Translations under genes and position numbers: made by a program
Shown: piece by piece, positions 36,978-44,329 of the stretch
Layout: every line of letters starts with the position of its first letter
How positions within the stretch are numbered: position 1 is the first letter of the stretch
Assembly (NCBI RefSeq): GCF_004307995.1
Contig: NZ_SIRE01000003.1
Coordinates: 310,001-374,000, forward strand
Source of the DNA: Paenibacillus thalictri
GTDB lineage: Bacteria > Bacillota > Bacilli > Paenibacillales > NBRC-103111
Length of the DNA stretch: 64,000 nucleotides
Direction of reading: 5' to 3'
Notes under the pieces: generated by a model
Told to the model about the DNA's origin: nothing
Databases searched by the model: none
The model's input: the letters and a program-made list of their open reading frames with translations, nothing else

Positions 36978-38723
36978 ATGGCTGTCATCAGAAGTGATGC
37001 GGGTGACTTCCCACCTTCGGTCAAAACCAGGAGACAGTGGGATTTAAAGTGGGTCATCATCGGTTTGGCGGTACTGACGGTTTCGTTCTTTGCATTAGTT
37101 CCTCTTGTTTTTCTGCTGCACCAAAGTTTCATGACGCCGGAGACGGCGTCTCAAGCGGCGACGTTTACTTTAGACAACTTTGTGAAAGCGTATTCTTCGG
37201 CGGAGACGCTAAGGCTCTTTGGGACGTCCGTGCAGTTTGCGACAGGAACGGCGCTGCTAGCTTTTACGATCGGGACGGTGCTCGCATGGATGAACGAACG
37301 GACGAATACGCCTTTTAAATCGTTATTTTATTCGTTGTCTATTGTGCCGTTGATCATTCCTGGTATTTTGTTTACGGTTTCATGGATTTTGTTGGCGAGC
37401 CCGGAGATCGGACTGCTCAACCTGTTTCTGCAAAAGGTGTTCCATACGAAATATGTGTTTTTTAATGCATATTCGATGGGCGGTATGATCTGGGTGGACG
37501 GCCTTCATTACTCGCCGATGGCGTTTCTGCTGATGAGCTCGGCCTTCAGAGCGATGGACCCGTCGCTTGAGGAATCGGCGATGATGAGCGGTGCGGGGAT
37601 CCTGCGGATTGCTTATCAGATCACGCTGAAGTTGTCTTGGCCGGCCGTATTTGCCACGTTTCTCATTTTGTTTGTCCGCTCGATCGAATCGTTTGAAGTG
37701 CCGGCGCTGCTGGGACTGCCTGTAGGCATCGAGGTATTCACCTCCTCCATCTACAAGGCGATTCACTCTTACCCCAGCGATGTAGGATTGGCTTCGACTT
37801 ACGCCATATCGCTGCTGCTTGTCACTTCGGTTGGGGTTTACCTGCAGTCGCGCTTATCCACCTCGGGCAGCAAATATTCGACGATGACCGGAAAGGGCTT
37901 CCGTCCGCGCGAAATGGATCTTGGCAAATGGAAATATGTAACCGCTGCGATTTTCATTTTGTATTTCATGTTTATCGTTATTTTGCCGGTGCTCGTCATG
38001 ATATGGTCATCGCTGCAGAAGTTTTACAGCGTCCCGTCTATGGAAGCGCTTAAAAACTTGTCGTTTGACGCTTACGTTTATATTTTCAAATACCCGACGG
38101 CGGCCAAATCGGTTCTGAACAGCTTGGTTTTGTCGATCTCGACGGCGACGGTCATTATGATCCTGACCGCGATTATTACGTGGATTGTCGTTAAAACGAA
38201 AATCAAAGGCCGCTGGCTGCTGGACAACATCGCATCGATGCCGATGGTATTCCCGGGGCTGGTGCTCGGATTATCCATCATGATTTTTTATTTGAACGTC
38301 GATGTTGGGGTCTATGGAACGATGTGGATTATGTTTATCGCTTATTTCACCAGATTCCTGCCTTATGGCTTAAGGTACAATACGACCTCCATGCTTCAGG
38401 TTCATAAGGAGCTTGAGGAATCTGCAGCGATGAGCGGCGCTTCATGGGGCACTACGTTCCGCAGAATCATTTTGCCGCTGTTGAAGCCCGGTATGGTGGC
38501 CGGATGGATCTACATTATGATCGTATCCATACGCGAGCTGTCGAGTTCGATCCTGCTTTACAGCCCGGGGAACGAAGTTATTTCGATCGCGATCTGGGAA
38601 CTATGGGAAAACGGCCAATACGTTCAGCTTTGCGCTCTTGGAGTGATGATGATTATCGCTTTGTTCGGACTTGTTCTGCTTGCCCAGTTCGTCAGCAAGA
38701 AATTCGGTGTTAAAGAAGCCTGA
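36978..38723 (+). CDS. Fe3+-type ABC transporter permease (FbpB/ThiP-like, two-domain)
   Basis: 581 residues with about twelve membrane segments in two fused permease halves. EAA loops: LEESAMMSGAGILRIAYQITL and LEESAAMSGASWGTTFRRIIL. Such fused permeases serve Fe3+, thiamine, putrescine or phosphonate importers. The ATPase and binding protein follow. In a catabolic island the substrate could be an organic acid or its metal complex. Confidence 0.9.
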   Translation: MAVIRSDAGDFPPSVKTRRQWDLKWVIIGLAVLTVSFFALVPLVFLLHQSFMTPETASQAATFTLDNFVKAYSSAETLRLFGTSVQFATGTALLAFTIGTVLAWMNERTNTPFKSLFYSLSIVPLIIPGILFTVSWILLASPEIGLLNLFLQKVFHTKYVFFNAYSMGGMIWVDGLHYSPMAFLLMSSAFRAMDPSLEESAMMSGAGILRIAYQITLKLSWPAVFATFLILFVRSIESFEVPALLGLPVGIEVFTSSIYKAIHSYPSDVGLASTYAISLLLVTSVGVYLQSRLSTSGSKYSTMTGKGFRPREMDLGKWKYVTAAIFILYFMFIVILPVLVMIWSSLQKFYSVPSMEALKNLSFDAYVYIFKYPTAAKSVLNSLVLSISTATVIMILTAIITWIVVKTKIKGRWLLDNIASMPMVFPGLVLGLSIMIFYLNVDVGVYGTMWIMFIAYFTRFLPYGLRYNTTSMLQVHKELEESAAMSGASWGTTFRRIILPLLKPGMVAGWIYIMIVSIRELSSSILLYSPGNEVISIAIWELWENGQYVQLCALGVMMIIALFGLVLLAQFVSKKFGVKEA

Positions 38724-38742
38724 TTTGTTTGTTAAAGTGAGA

Positions 38743-38766
38743 GTTCAAAAAGACGTCTTTTTGAAC
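38743..38766. repeat. 24-bp perfect palindrome, copy 1
   Basis: GTTCAAAAAGAC and its exact complement, centred on GACGTC, between permease and ATPase genes. GTGAGA precedes and AACCT follows it, as in copy 2 (39949-39972), whose centre is GTCGAC. Confidence 0.8.
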
Positions 38767-38809
38767 AACCTTAAAGAAACGCCGCACATTTTTTGGAGGT
38801 GGTCTTGAA

Positions 38810-39940
38810 GTGTTAATAGTTAAAGACATGTGCAAAGAGTACCCTAACGACCAAGGACAAGTGGTGAGAGCAGCGCAGCATATTTCGTTTGAGGTTGCGC
38901 AGGGCAAGCTGTTCACCCTGCTTGGTCCAAGCGGCTGCGGTAAAACGACGACGCTCCGTTCGATCGCGGGGCTGGAAAAGCCGTCGTCGGGTGAAATCAT
39001 TGTCGGTGGCAGAGTGCTTTATTCATCGGACCGCAAAATATTCATTGCGCCGAATCAGCGCGATATCGGCATGGTGTTCCAATCTTATGCGATTTGGCCG
39101 CATATGAACGTGTTCGAGAATGCAGCGTTTCCACTGCGTGTAGGCAAGGTGAAGTATAGCAAAAAGCAGATCGAAGACAAGGTGCTTCGCGCTTTGCACG
39201 CTGTGGCGCTTGACGGGCTTGAGAGCCGCGAGGCCACAAAGCTGAGCGGCGGACAGCAGCAGCGGCTTGCGTTGGCTCGCGCCCTGGTCATGGAACCGCA
39301 GCTGCTGCTGCTTGACGAGCCGCTCAGTAACCTTGACGCCAAACTGCGCGAGCGGATGCGGTTTGAGCTGAAACGGCTGCAGCGCGATCTCGGTATTACG
39401 ACCATCTACGTTACGCACGATCAAAGCGAAGCTTTGGCGCTGTCCAATGAGATTGCGGTGATGAAATCGGGCCATATCATGCAGTTGGGTTCACCTAGAG
39501 AAATTTACGAGCATCCGGCTAATGAATTTGTCGCCGATTTCATCGGAACGACCAATTTCCTGAAGGGCCATATAACATCGCTGAGCGAACGTTCCGGCTA
39601 CTTCAACATCCAAACCCCGATCGGCAACTTGACCGCTTTCTCCGGAGAGTCGCTGCGTGTCGGCGAAGCGGTAATCGTTTCGGTTCGTCCGGAGAACATG
39701 CATCTTTCCATAGAACGTCCGGATACGACAAACGTGCTGCAGGCGGAAATCCATACGAAAATCTTTTTGGGCGAAACCCTCGACATGCAAGTTAAAGCAG
39801 CCGATCAAATCATGCTTGCCAGAGTACATCCAAACTTCTCGCCGCATGTGGGCACCCATGTATACGTGCATATTGATGAAGAAAAATGTATTGCCTTAAG
39901 CGATACTTCCGCATCCAGTCAAACACTTAAAATTTCCTAA
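38810..39940 (+). CDS. Fe3+/polyamine-type ABC transporter ATPase
   Basis: 376 residues from a GTG with GGAGGTGG 7 nt upstream. Walker A GPSGCGKTT, signature LSGGQQQR, Walker B LLLLDEPLSN, H-loop VTHDQSEA, and a C-terminal TOBE-type regulatory domain (about 280-365). Energises the permease at 36978. The gene is flanked on both sides by the same type of 24-bp palindrome. Confidence 0.92.
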   Translation: MLIVKDMCKEYPNDQGQVVRAAQHISFEVAQGKLFTLLGPSGCGKTTTLRSIAGLEKPSSGEIIVGGRVLYSSDRKIFIAPNQRDIGMVFQSYAIWPHMNVFENAAFPLRVGKVKYSKKQIEDKVLRALHAVALDGLESREATKLSGGQQQRLALARALVMEPQLLLLDEPLSNLDAKLRERMRFELKRLQRDLGITTIYVTHDQSEALALSNEIAVMKSGHIMQLGSPREIYEHPANEFVADFIGTTNFLKGHITSLSERSGYFNIQTPIGNLTAFSGESLRVGEAVIVSVRPENMHLSIERPDTTNVLQAEIHTKIFLGETLDMQVKAADQIMLARVHPNFSPHVGTHVYVHIDEEKCIALSDTSASSQTLKIS

Positions 39941-39948
39941 AAGTGAGA

Positions 39949-39972
39949 GTTCAAAAAGTCGACTTTTTGAAC
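39949..39972. repeat. 24-bp perfect palindrome, copy 2
   Basis: GTTCAAAAAGTC and its exact complement, centred on GTCGAC. Differs from copy 1 by a paired change in the stem. Confidence 0.8.
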
Positions 39973-40046
39973 AACCTCTAAAAGAAATAAGCAGGAACTT
40001 GCGAAGCCAGTATAGGCTGACGCTACCTTTTTAAGGGGGATATGTG

Positions 40047-41189
40047 ATGACAAAGGTTAGTGTACAAAAAGGTAAAAAATGGATGACACCGGCGGCAGCT
40101 GTGGTTGCGCTTGGTATGATTCTCTCGGCATGCGGCGGGCAAAGCGCCAAACCTTCGGCGGCTCCTGCAGCCGCACCCGGGAAAGATGCCGGACAACCGG
40201 CAGCCAGCGCTCCCAAAGAGTTGAAGACGGCTCAAGATGTTGGGCTTTATGAAGGCGCAGACCGCAATGAGCGTCTTGTCGAAGCGGCGAAAAAGGAGGG
40301 CAAGGTAACGGTTTATACCTCCATGGCCGCTGAGGATATGCAGGTGCTTGCCGATATGTTTGAGAAAAAGTATGGCATTAAAGTAACGGTTTACCGTGCC
40401 AGCTCCGAAGACGTATTGCAGCGTGTCGTGCAGGAATCCAAAGCAAAGCGCTATGACGCCGATATCGTGGAGACCAACGGTCCCGAGATGGAAGCCGTAT
40501 ACCGCGAAAATCTGCTGCAGGAAGTGAAGTCGCCTAACCTGAAAGATCTAATCCCGGAAGCCATTCTTCCGCATAAGCAATGGGTAGCGACACGCCTTAA
40601 CATCTTTGTGCAGAACTACAACACGAGCAAGGTGAAAAAAGAAGAACTGCCCAAAACGTGGGAGGATCTGCTTGATCCGAAGTGGAAAGGGCGCCTTGGG
40701 ATCGAAGGAGCCGATCAGGATTGGTACGCCGCCGTCGTCAAAGATCTGGGCGAGGAAAAAGGAACCAAGCTGTTTAAAGATATAGCCGCCAAAAACGGAC
40801 TTTCCGTTCGTAAAGGACATACATTGCTCGCTCAGCTTGTCGCTTCCGGCGAAGTGCCGATGGCGCTCACCGTGTACAACTACAAAGCGCAGCAGCTTAA
40901 GACACAAGGAGCTCCGGTGGATTGGTTTGCCGTTGAGCCGGCTTATGCGCGTCCCAATGGCGTCGGTTTGCTGAAAAATTCCACGCGTCCGAACGCAGCT
41001 GTTCTGTTCTATGATTTTATGATTACGGATGCTCAGCAAAAACTGCTGGAGAAGGAATTTGTTCCGACCAGCAAGCTGATCAAGACGCCGCTTACCGATT
41101 TAAAAATGAAATTCATCGACCCGGGCATCACTTTGGACGAAAAGTCGAAATGGGACAAATTGTACGAAGAGATGCTTAAAACTAAATAA
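40047..41189 (+). CDS. Fe3+-type ABC substrate-binding lipoprotein
   Basis: 380 residues from the ATG at 40047 with AAGGGGGA 6 nt upstream. Lipobox ILSAC near residue 27, then an Ala/Pro-rich linker and the family 1/AfuA-type domain (KVTVYTSMAAEDMQVLADMFEKKYGIKV). A close paralog lies at 51583-52698. One permease/ATPase pair is available for both, so two ligands or two affinities may feed one channel. Confidence 0.9.
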   Translation: MTKVSVQKGKKWMTPAAAVVALGMILSACGGQSAKPSAAPAAAPGKDAGQPAASAPKELKTAQDVGLYEGADRNERLVEAAKKEGKVTVYTSMAAEDMQVLADMFEKKYGIKVTVYRASSEDVLQRVVQESKAKRYDADIVETNGPEMEAVYRENLLQEVKSPNLKDLIPEAILPHKQWVATRLNIFVQNYNTSKVKKEELPKTWEDLLDPKWKGRLGIEGADQDWYAAVVKDLGEEKGTKLFKDIAAKNGLSVRKGHTLLAQLVASGEVPMALTVYNYKAQQLKTQGAPVDWFAVEPAYARPNGVGLLKNSTRPNAAVLFYDFMITDAQQKLLEKEFVPTSKLIKTPLTDLKMKFIDPGITLDEKSKWDKLYEEMLKTK

Positions 41190-41223
41190 ATCCACTACAG
41201 AAACCGAAGGGAGCAGGGAAAAC

Positions 41224-41763
41224 ATGGGTGTAGAGTCACATTACCACAGTAAGAAAGACCGCGTTTTTGTCAGAGCAATTGCAGGGGAATATAGCTTGAA
41301 GGATGAGCTTAAGCGTCTTCGTTCCCAACCCCGCGTTATGAAAGGCAGCGAGATCAAGTTCAACGACGGACCGCAAGCGTTCAGCAAGCATTTCGTCGAG
41401 CCGGTGGATGGCATCACGCAGACGTTTCATATCCACTTGGAAGAGTATGGACCTGGCGGCAAATCGCAGAAACATGGTCACGTGAATGAAGCGGCGTTTT
41501 ATATCCTTGATGGTAAGGGCTACGAAATTCACGATGCCATCCGCTACGATTGGGAAGCAGGCGATATCGCCATCGTTCACAATAACTGCGTGCATCAGCA
41601 TTTTAACGCAAGCCCGACCGAACCTGCACGTGCGCTGGTCATTAAGACCAAGCCGATGTATATGTTCATGAATTTGTTATTTCAATCACAGGTGGAGCCG
41701 CGTCCGACAGAAGCGACACCTGAAGGCGTTGGCTTTAAGGCAAGAGAAGAAGGAGACAAATAA
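41224..41763 (+). CDS. Cupin protein 1
   Basis: 179 residues, one cupin domain. The metal motif is complete: KHGHVNEAAFYILDGKG (His-x-His and Glu) and, in the second motif, the His of NCVHQHF. No known enzyme is matched by length or flanks. It is the first of three cupin genes in a row, and all share the VHQHF/IHQH-type second motif. The metal may be Fe, Mn, Ni or Co. Small cupins in aromatic pathways can be dioxygenases, decarboxylases or isomerases. Confidence 0.8.
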   Translation: MGVESHYHSKKDRVFVRAIAGEYSLKDELKRLRSQPRVMKGSEIKFNDGPQAFSKHFVEPVDGITQTFHIHLEEYGPGGKSQKHGHVNEAAFYILDGKGYEIHDAIRYDWEAGDIAIVHNNCVHQHFNASPTEPARALVIKTKPMYMFMNLLFQSQVEPRPTEATPEGVGFKAREEGDK

Positions 41764-41790
41764 AACACCATTTGGGAGGAGCATGACACT

Positions 41791-42399
41791 ATGGCATGGG
41801 ATGAATCGAAAGTATGGCAGCAGGGCAATGAACAGGAGAACTTTTACCAGGACCTGCTGGATGACGCAGCAGAGCGCCCGGCGCGCGACGCCAAACGCAA
41901 AAAAATTGTAAGACCAAACGAAATGCCTTGGGAGATGTCCAAGCAAGGGCTGCTCAAGCATTTGCTGAACGAGCAAATGAATACCCGCATGGAAACCGTT
42001 GACGCTTATATGCAAATCATTCCTCCGGGCAGCAAATCAGGGAAACACCGCCATCTGGCGGAAGAATGCTTGTATGTGCTCGAAGGCAGCGGTTACGACT
42101 TGCATCAAGATTGCGATGTGGAAATTACCGATACGTATCACTGGAAGGCTCAAGACGAAGTGAAGCGGTTCGACTGGCAAGCGGGCGACGTTATTTATAT
42201 ACCGCCGAATACGATCCACCAGCATGTCAATGCGGATCCGGATAAACCGGTCCGGCTCATTTCCGCGATCAACCGGATTTATAAATATTGCGGTTTAAAC
42301 GACGTGGAGCAAATTGAAAATGCGCCTGAATACGATCCGTCCGTCAAGCTGGATGCGGAAGTCGTATCGCAATATATTGCCCGTAAAGCCAACGTATAA
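41791..42399 (+). CDS. Cupin protein 2 (close paralog of 56226-56834)
   Basis: 202 residues with one cupin domain: GKHRHLAEECLYVLEGSG and TIHQHVN supply the His and Glu ligands. Begins MAWDESKVW with a GGGAGGAG ribosome site. The copy at 56226-56834 matches it over its full length with few changes, so one arose by duplication. The function is not recognisable; the strict conservation of the middle (DLHQDCDVEITDTYHWKAQ) suggests a specific catalytic pocket. Confidence 0.8.
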   Translation: MAWDESKVWQQGNEQENFYQDLLDDAAERPARDAKRKKIVRPNEMPWEMSKQGLLKHLLNEQMNTRMETVDAYMQIIPPGSKSGKHRHLAEECLYVLEGSGYDLHQDCDVEITDTYHWKAQDEVKRFDWQAGDVIYIPPNTIHQHVNADPDKPVRLISAINRIYKYCGLNDVEQIENAPEYDPSVKLDAEVVSQYIARKANV

Positions 42400-42463
42400 A
42401 AACATACGAGGCGAGGAGGTGCGCAGTTGTTTTACCGGCTGCGCAGTTCTCCCCCGTTTATGC

Positions 42464-42632
42464 GGGGCTGCTGAAAAAGTAGCGGATTGAGCGAAATCAT
42501 GCTGGAGAAGCACCAGCGTTCGCTTTTGTCCCCGAATTTCACTTGCCGGAAGCAGATAAATTCAAGAAATTCGGGGACAATTGGCGATCGTAAGCATGCT
42601 TCGCTCATGCAGCGTTCACTTTCCAGTGGCCA
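42464..42632. repeat. MITE-like palindromic element, copy 1
   Basis: Begins GGGGCTGCTGAAAAAGT. A central 14-bp stem (42526-42539 with 42567-42580, TTGTCCCCGAATTT) is nested in an outer stem (42489-42503 with 42593-42606). The same central stem, with the loop in inverted orientation, lies at 55986-56041. No transposase is present. Confidence 0.6.
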
Positions 42633-42646
42633 CGCTTACTCAGCCC

Positions 42647-42882
42647 GTTTTTGCTGGCGCAAAAACTCAAAGTCTATCCTTACGCAGCTAGTTTTTGCTG
42701 CGCAAAAACTCAAAGTCTATCCTTACGCAGCTAGTTTTTGCTGCGCAAAAACTCAAAGTCTATCCTTACGCAGCTAGTTTTTGCTGCGCAAAAACTCAAA
42801 GTCTATCCTTACGTAGCCAGTTTTTGCTGCGCAAAAACTCAAAGTCTATCCTTACGTAGCCAGTTTTTGCTGGCGCAAAAAC
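42647..42882. repeat. Array of six identical-type hairpins, 43-bp period
   Basis: Six copies of GTTTTTGC/GCAAAAAC with a 3-4 nt loop, separated by CTCAAAGTCTATCCTTACG(C/T)AGC-type spacers. Periods are 43, 43, 43, 43 and 44 bp. The last hairpin ends 4 nt before the AGGAGG of the bicupin gene. A related array is at 49247-49345. Confidence 0.9.
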
Positions 42883-42899
42883 TCTTAGGAGGTCATCAC

Positions 42900-44018
42900 A
42901 TGGCAACACAGGAACCTAAAGTATCGGAAGAACTAGCCAAAAAATTTGCTACGGAAAAAGAATCCGCCTACACCCGATGGGTGCGCAATGAAGGCCTTGA
43001 CATCATCGGGGCGCATTACATCTACGATCTTCATACCGTGGAATTGAAGCCTTGGGCGCGCAGAGGCGGCAACGGCGTATATATTAACCACGAAGCATCG
43101 CGCACAACCAACGACTGTTATGTCTGCGAAATCCCGACCGGCGGCAAGCTTGCTCCGCAGCGCCAATTGTACGAAGAAATGATCTACGTGCTCGACGGCA
43201 ACGGTTCGACGACCGTATGGAACGGCGAAGGCAAACGCATCACTTTCGAGTGGCAGGCCGGTTCGCTGTTTGCGATTCCGCTGAACGTATGGCACCAGCA
43301 TTTTAACGGCTCCGGCCAGGAACCGGCTCGTTTCCTCGCGGTAACGAACTCTCCGGTTGTGATTAACCTGTATGATGACGCCGACTTTATTTTTAATACC
43401 GAATATGATTTCAAAAACCGCTTCAACGGCGAACCGGACTATTTCACCAACGAAGGTACGCAAAAAGGCTTGCTGCTGGAAACGAATTTTGTGGCCAACG
43501 CCAAAACGATTCCGCTGATTTTTGCCAAAGAACGCGGTGCGGGCGGCGGACATATCCGCTTTAATCTGGCTAAGGGTTCGCTAAACAGCCATATTTCCCA
43601 ATTCCCGGTAGCAACTTACAAAAAAGCGCATCTTCACGGTCCGGGCGCTCACGTTATCGTGCTTGGCGGCGAAGGGTATTCCTTGATGTGGCCGGAAGGC
43701 GGCACACCGCAGAAATACGAGTGGAAAGAAGGCAGTATGGTTGTGCCTCCGGACCGCTGGTATCACCAGCATTTCAACACAGGCACCTCGCCTGCGCGTT
43801 ATTTGGCGCTGAAATACGAAGGTGTGGCGCTGCGCAACGAACAAGGCGTACCCAAAGCCTGGATCAGCAAACGTCTCGGCGGCGACCAAATCGACTACGC
43901 GGACGAAGAGCAAGTTGTTCGTCAATGGTTTGACGAAGCGTTGGATAAAGTCGGCTTAACGTCGAAGATGGAAGCGGCTTATGAGGCGGAGAAAGTTGAT
44001 CTGCCGCCGAAGCAGTAA
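42900..44018 (+). CDS. Bicupin protein (gentisate dioxygenase-like size)
   Basis: 372 residues from the ATG at 42900 with AGGAGG 7 nt upstream. Two cupin domains. The first has QRQLYEEMIYVLDGNG where the His-x-His would be, so two ligands are lost, though WHQHFNG remains. The second has AHLHGPGAHVIVLGGEG and WYHQHFN, so it should bind metal. One active and one degenerate half is the design of gentisate and 1-hydroxy-2-naphthoate dioxygenases, which makes this a candidate ring-cleaving enzyme, but no close match can be claimed. Confidence 0.78.
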   Translation: MATQEPKVSEELAKKFATEKESAYTRWVRNEGLDIIGAHYIYDLHTVELKPWARRGGNGVYINHEASRTTNDCYVCEIPTGGKLAPQRQLYEEMIYVLDGNGSTTVWNGEGKRITFEWQAGSLFAIPLNVWHQHFNGSGQEPARFLAVTNSPVVINLYDDADFIFNTEYDFKNRFNGEPDYFTNEGTQKGLLLETNFVANAKTIPLIFAKERGAGGGHIRFNLAKGSLNSHISQFPVATYKKAHLHGPGAHVIVLGGEGYSLMWPEGGTPQKYEWKEGSMVVPPDRWYHQHFNTGTSPARYLALKYEGVALRNEQGVPKAWISKRLGGDQIDYADEEQVVRQWFDEALDKVGLTSKMEAAYEAEKVDLPPKQ

Positions 44019-44079
44019 ATAACAACATGTGCGCCGAATCTTAAGAATTTCTTGAGGTTCGGCGTTGTGCTACCCGGAG

Positions 44080-44300
44080 TCAGGTGTCTGGCTGAGGAAA
44101 AAAATTATGAAGATTTATTCATGAGGGACGTATTGCGGAAAGGGATGGCACTCCACCGCTCGTGAAAACCGTGTTTTTTTACAATTTACCTTGCGGTAAA
44201 AACACGGTTTTCAAAGGCGGACGTGAACTTTCCGTACCATTCCCTTGTCCTCCATACATCGCATGAATAAATCTTCATAAAAGCTCAGGCAGACACCTGA
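44080..44300. repeat. Long imperfect palindrome, MITE-like
   Basis: Ends are TCAGGTGTCTG (44080-44090) and CAGACACCTGA (44290-44300). Inside, TTATGAAGATTTATTCATG pairs with its complement near 44263-44281, and a central hairpin with GAAAACCGTGTTTTT arms is visible near 44162-44212. No ORF. It fills most of the 311-nt gap between the bicupin and eutA-like genes. Confidence 0.7.
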
Positions 44301-44329
44301 AGTAAATAATAATAAAAGGATGTGAGGGC

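Larger units (their letters stand above)
42400..42899. other. 500-nt gap made of a MITE-like palindrome and a hairpin array
   Basis: No gene. From left to right it contains a GC-rich stretch, the palindromic element at 42464-42632, the six-hairpin array at 42647-42882, and the ribosome site of the bicupin gene. Confidence 0.7.

Noticed and set aside
42487..42777. Open frame running through the hairpin array, giving repeated SILTQLVFAAQKL peptides
   Set aside because: The peptide is only the translation of the 43-bp repeat; there is no ribosome site, and the array ends at the ribosome site of the bicupin gene.
42647..42882. Possible CRISPR array
   Set aside because: The intervals between hairpins are nearly identical, not unique spacers, and no cas gene is in the window.
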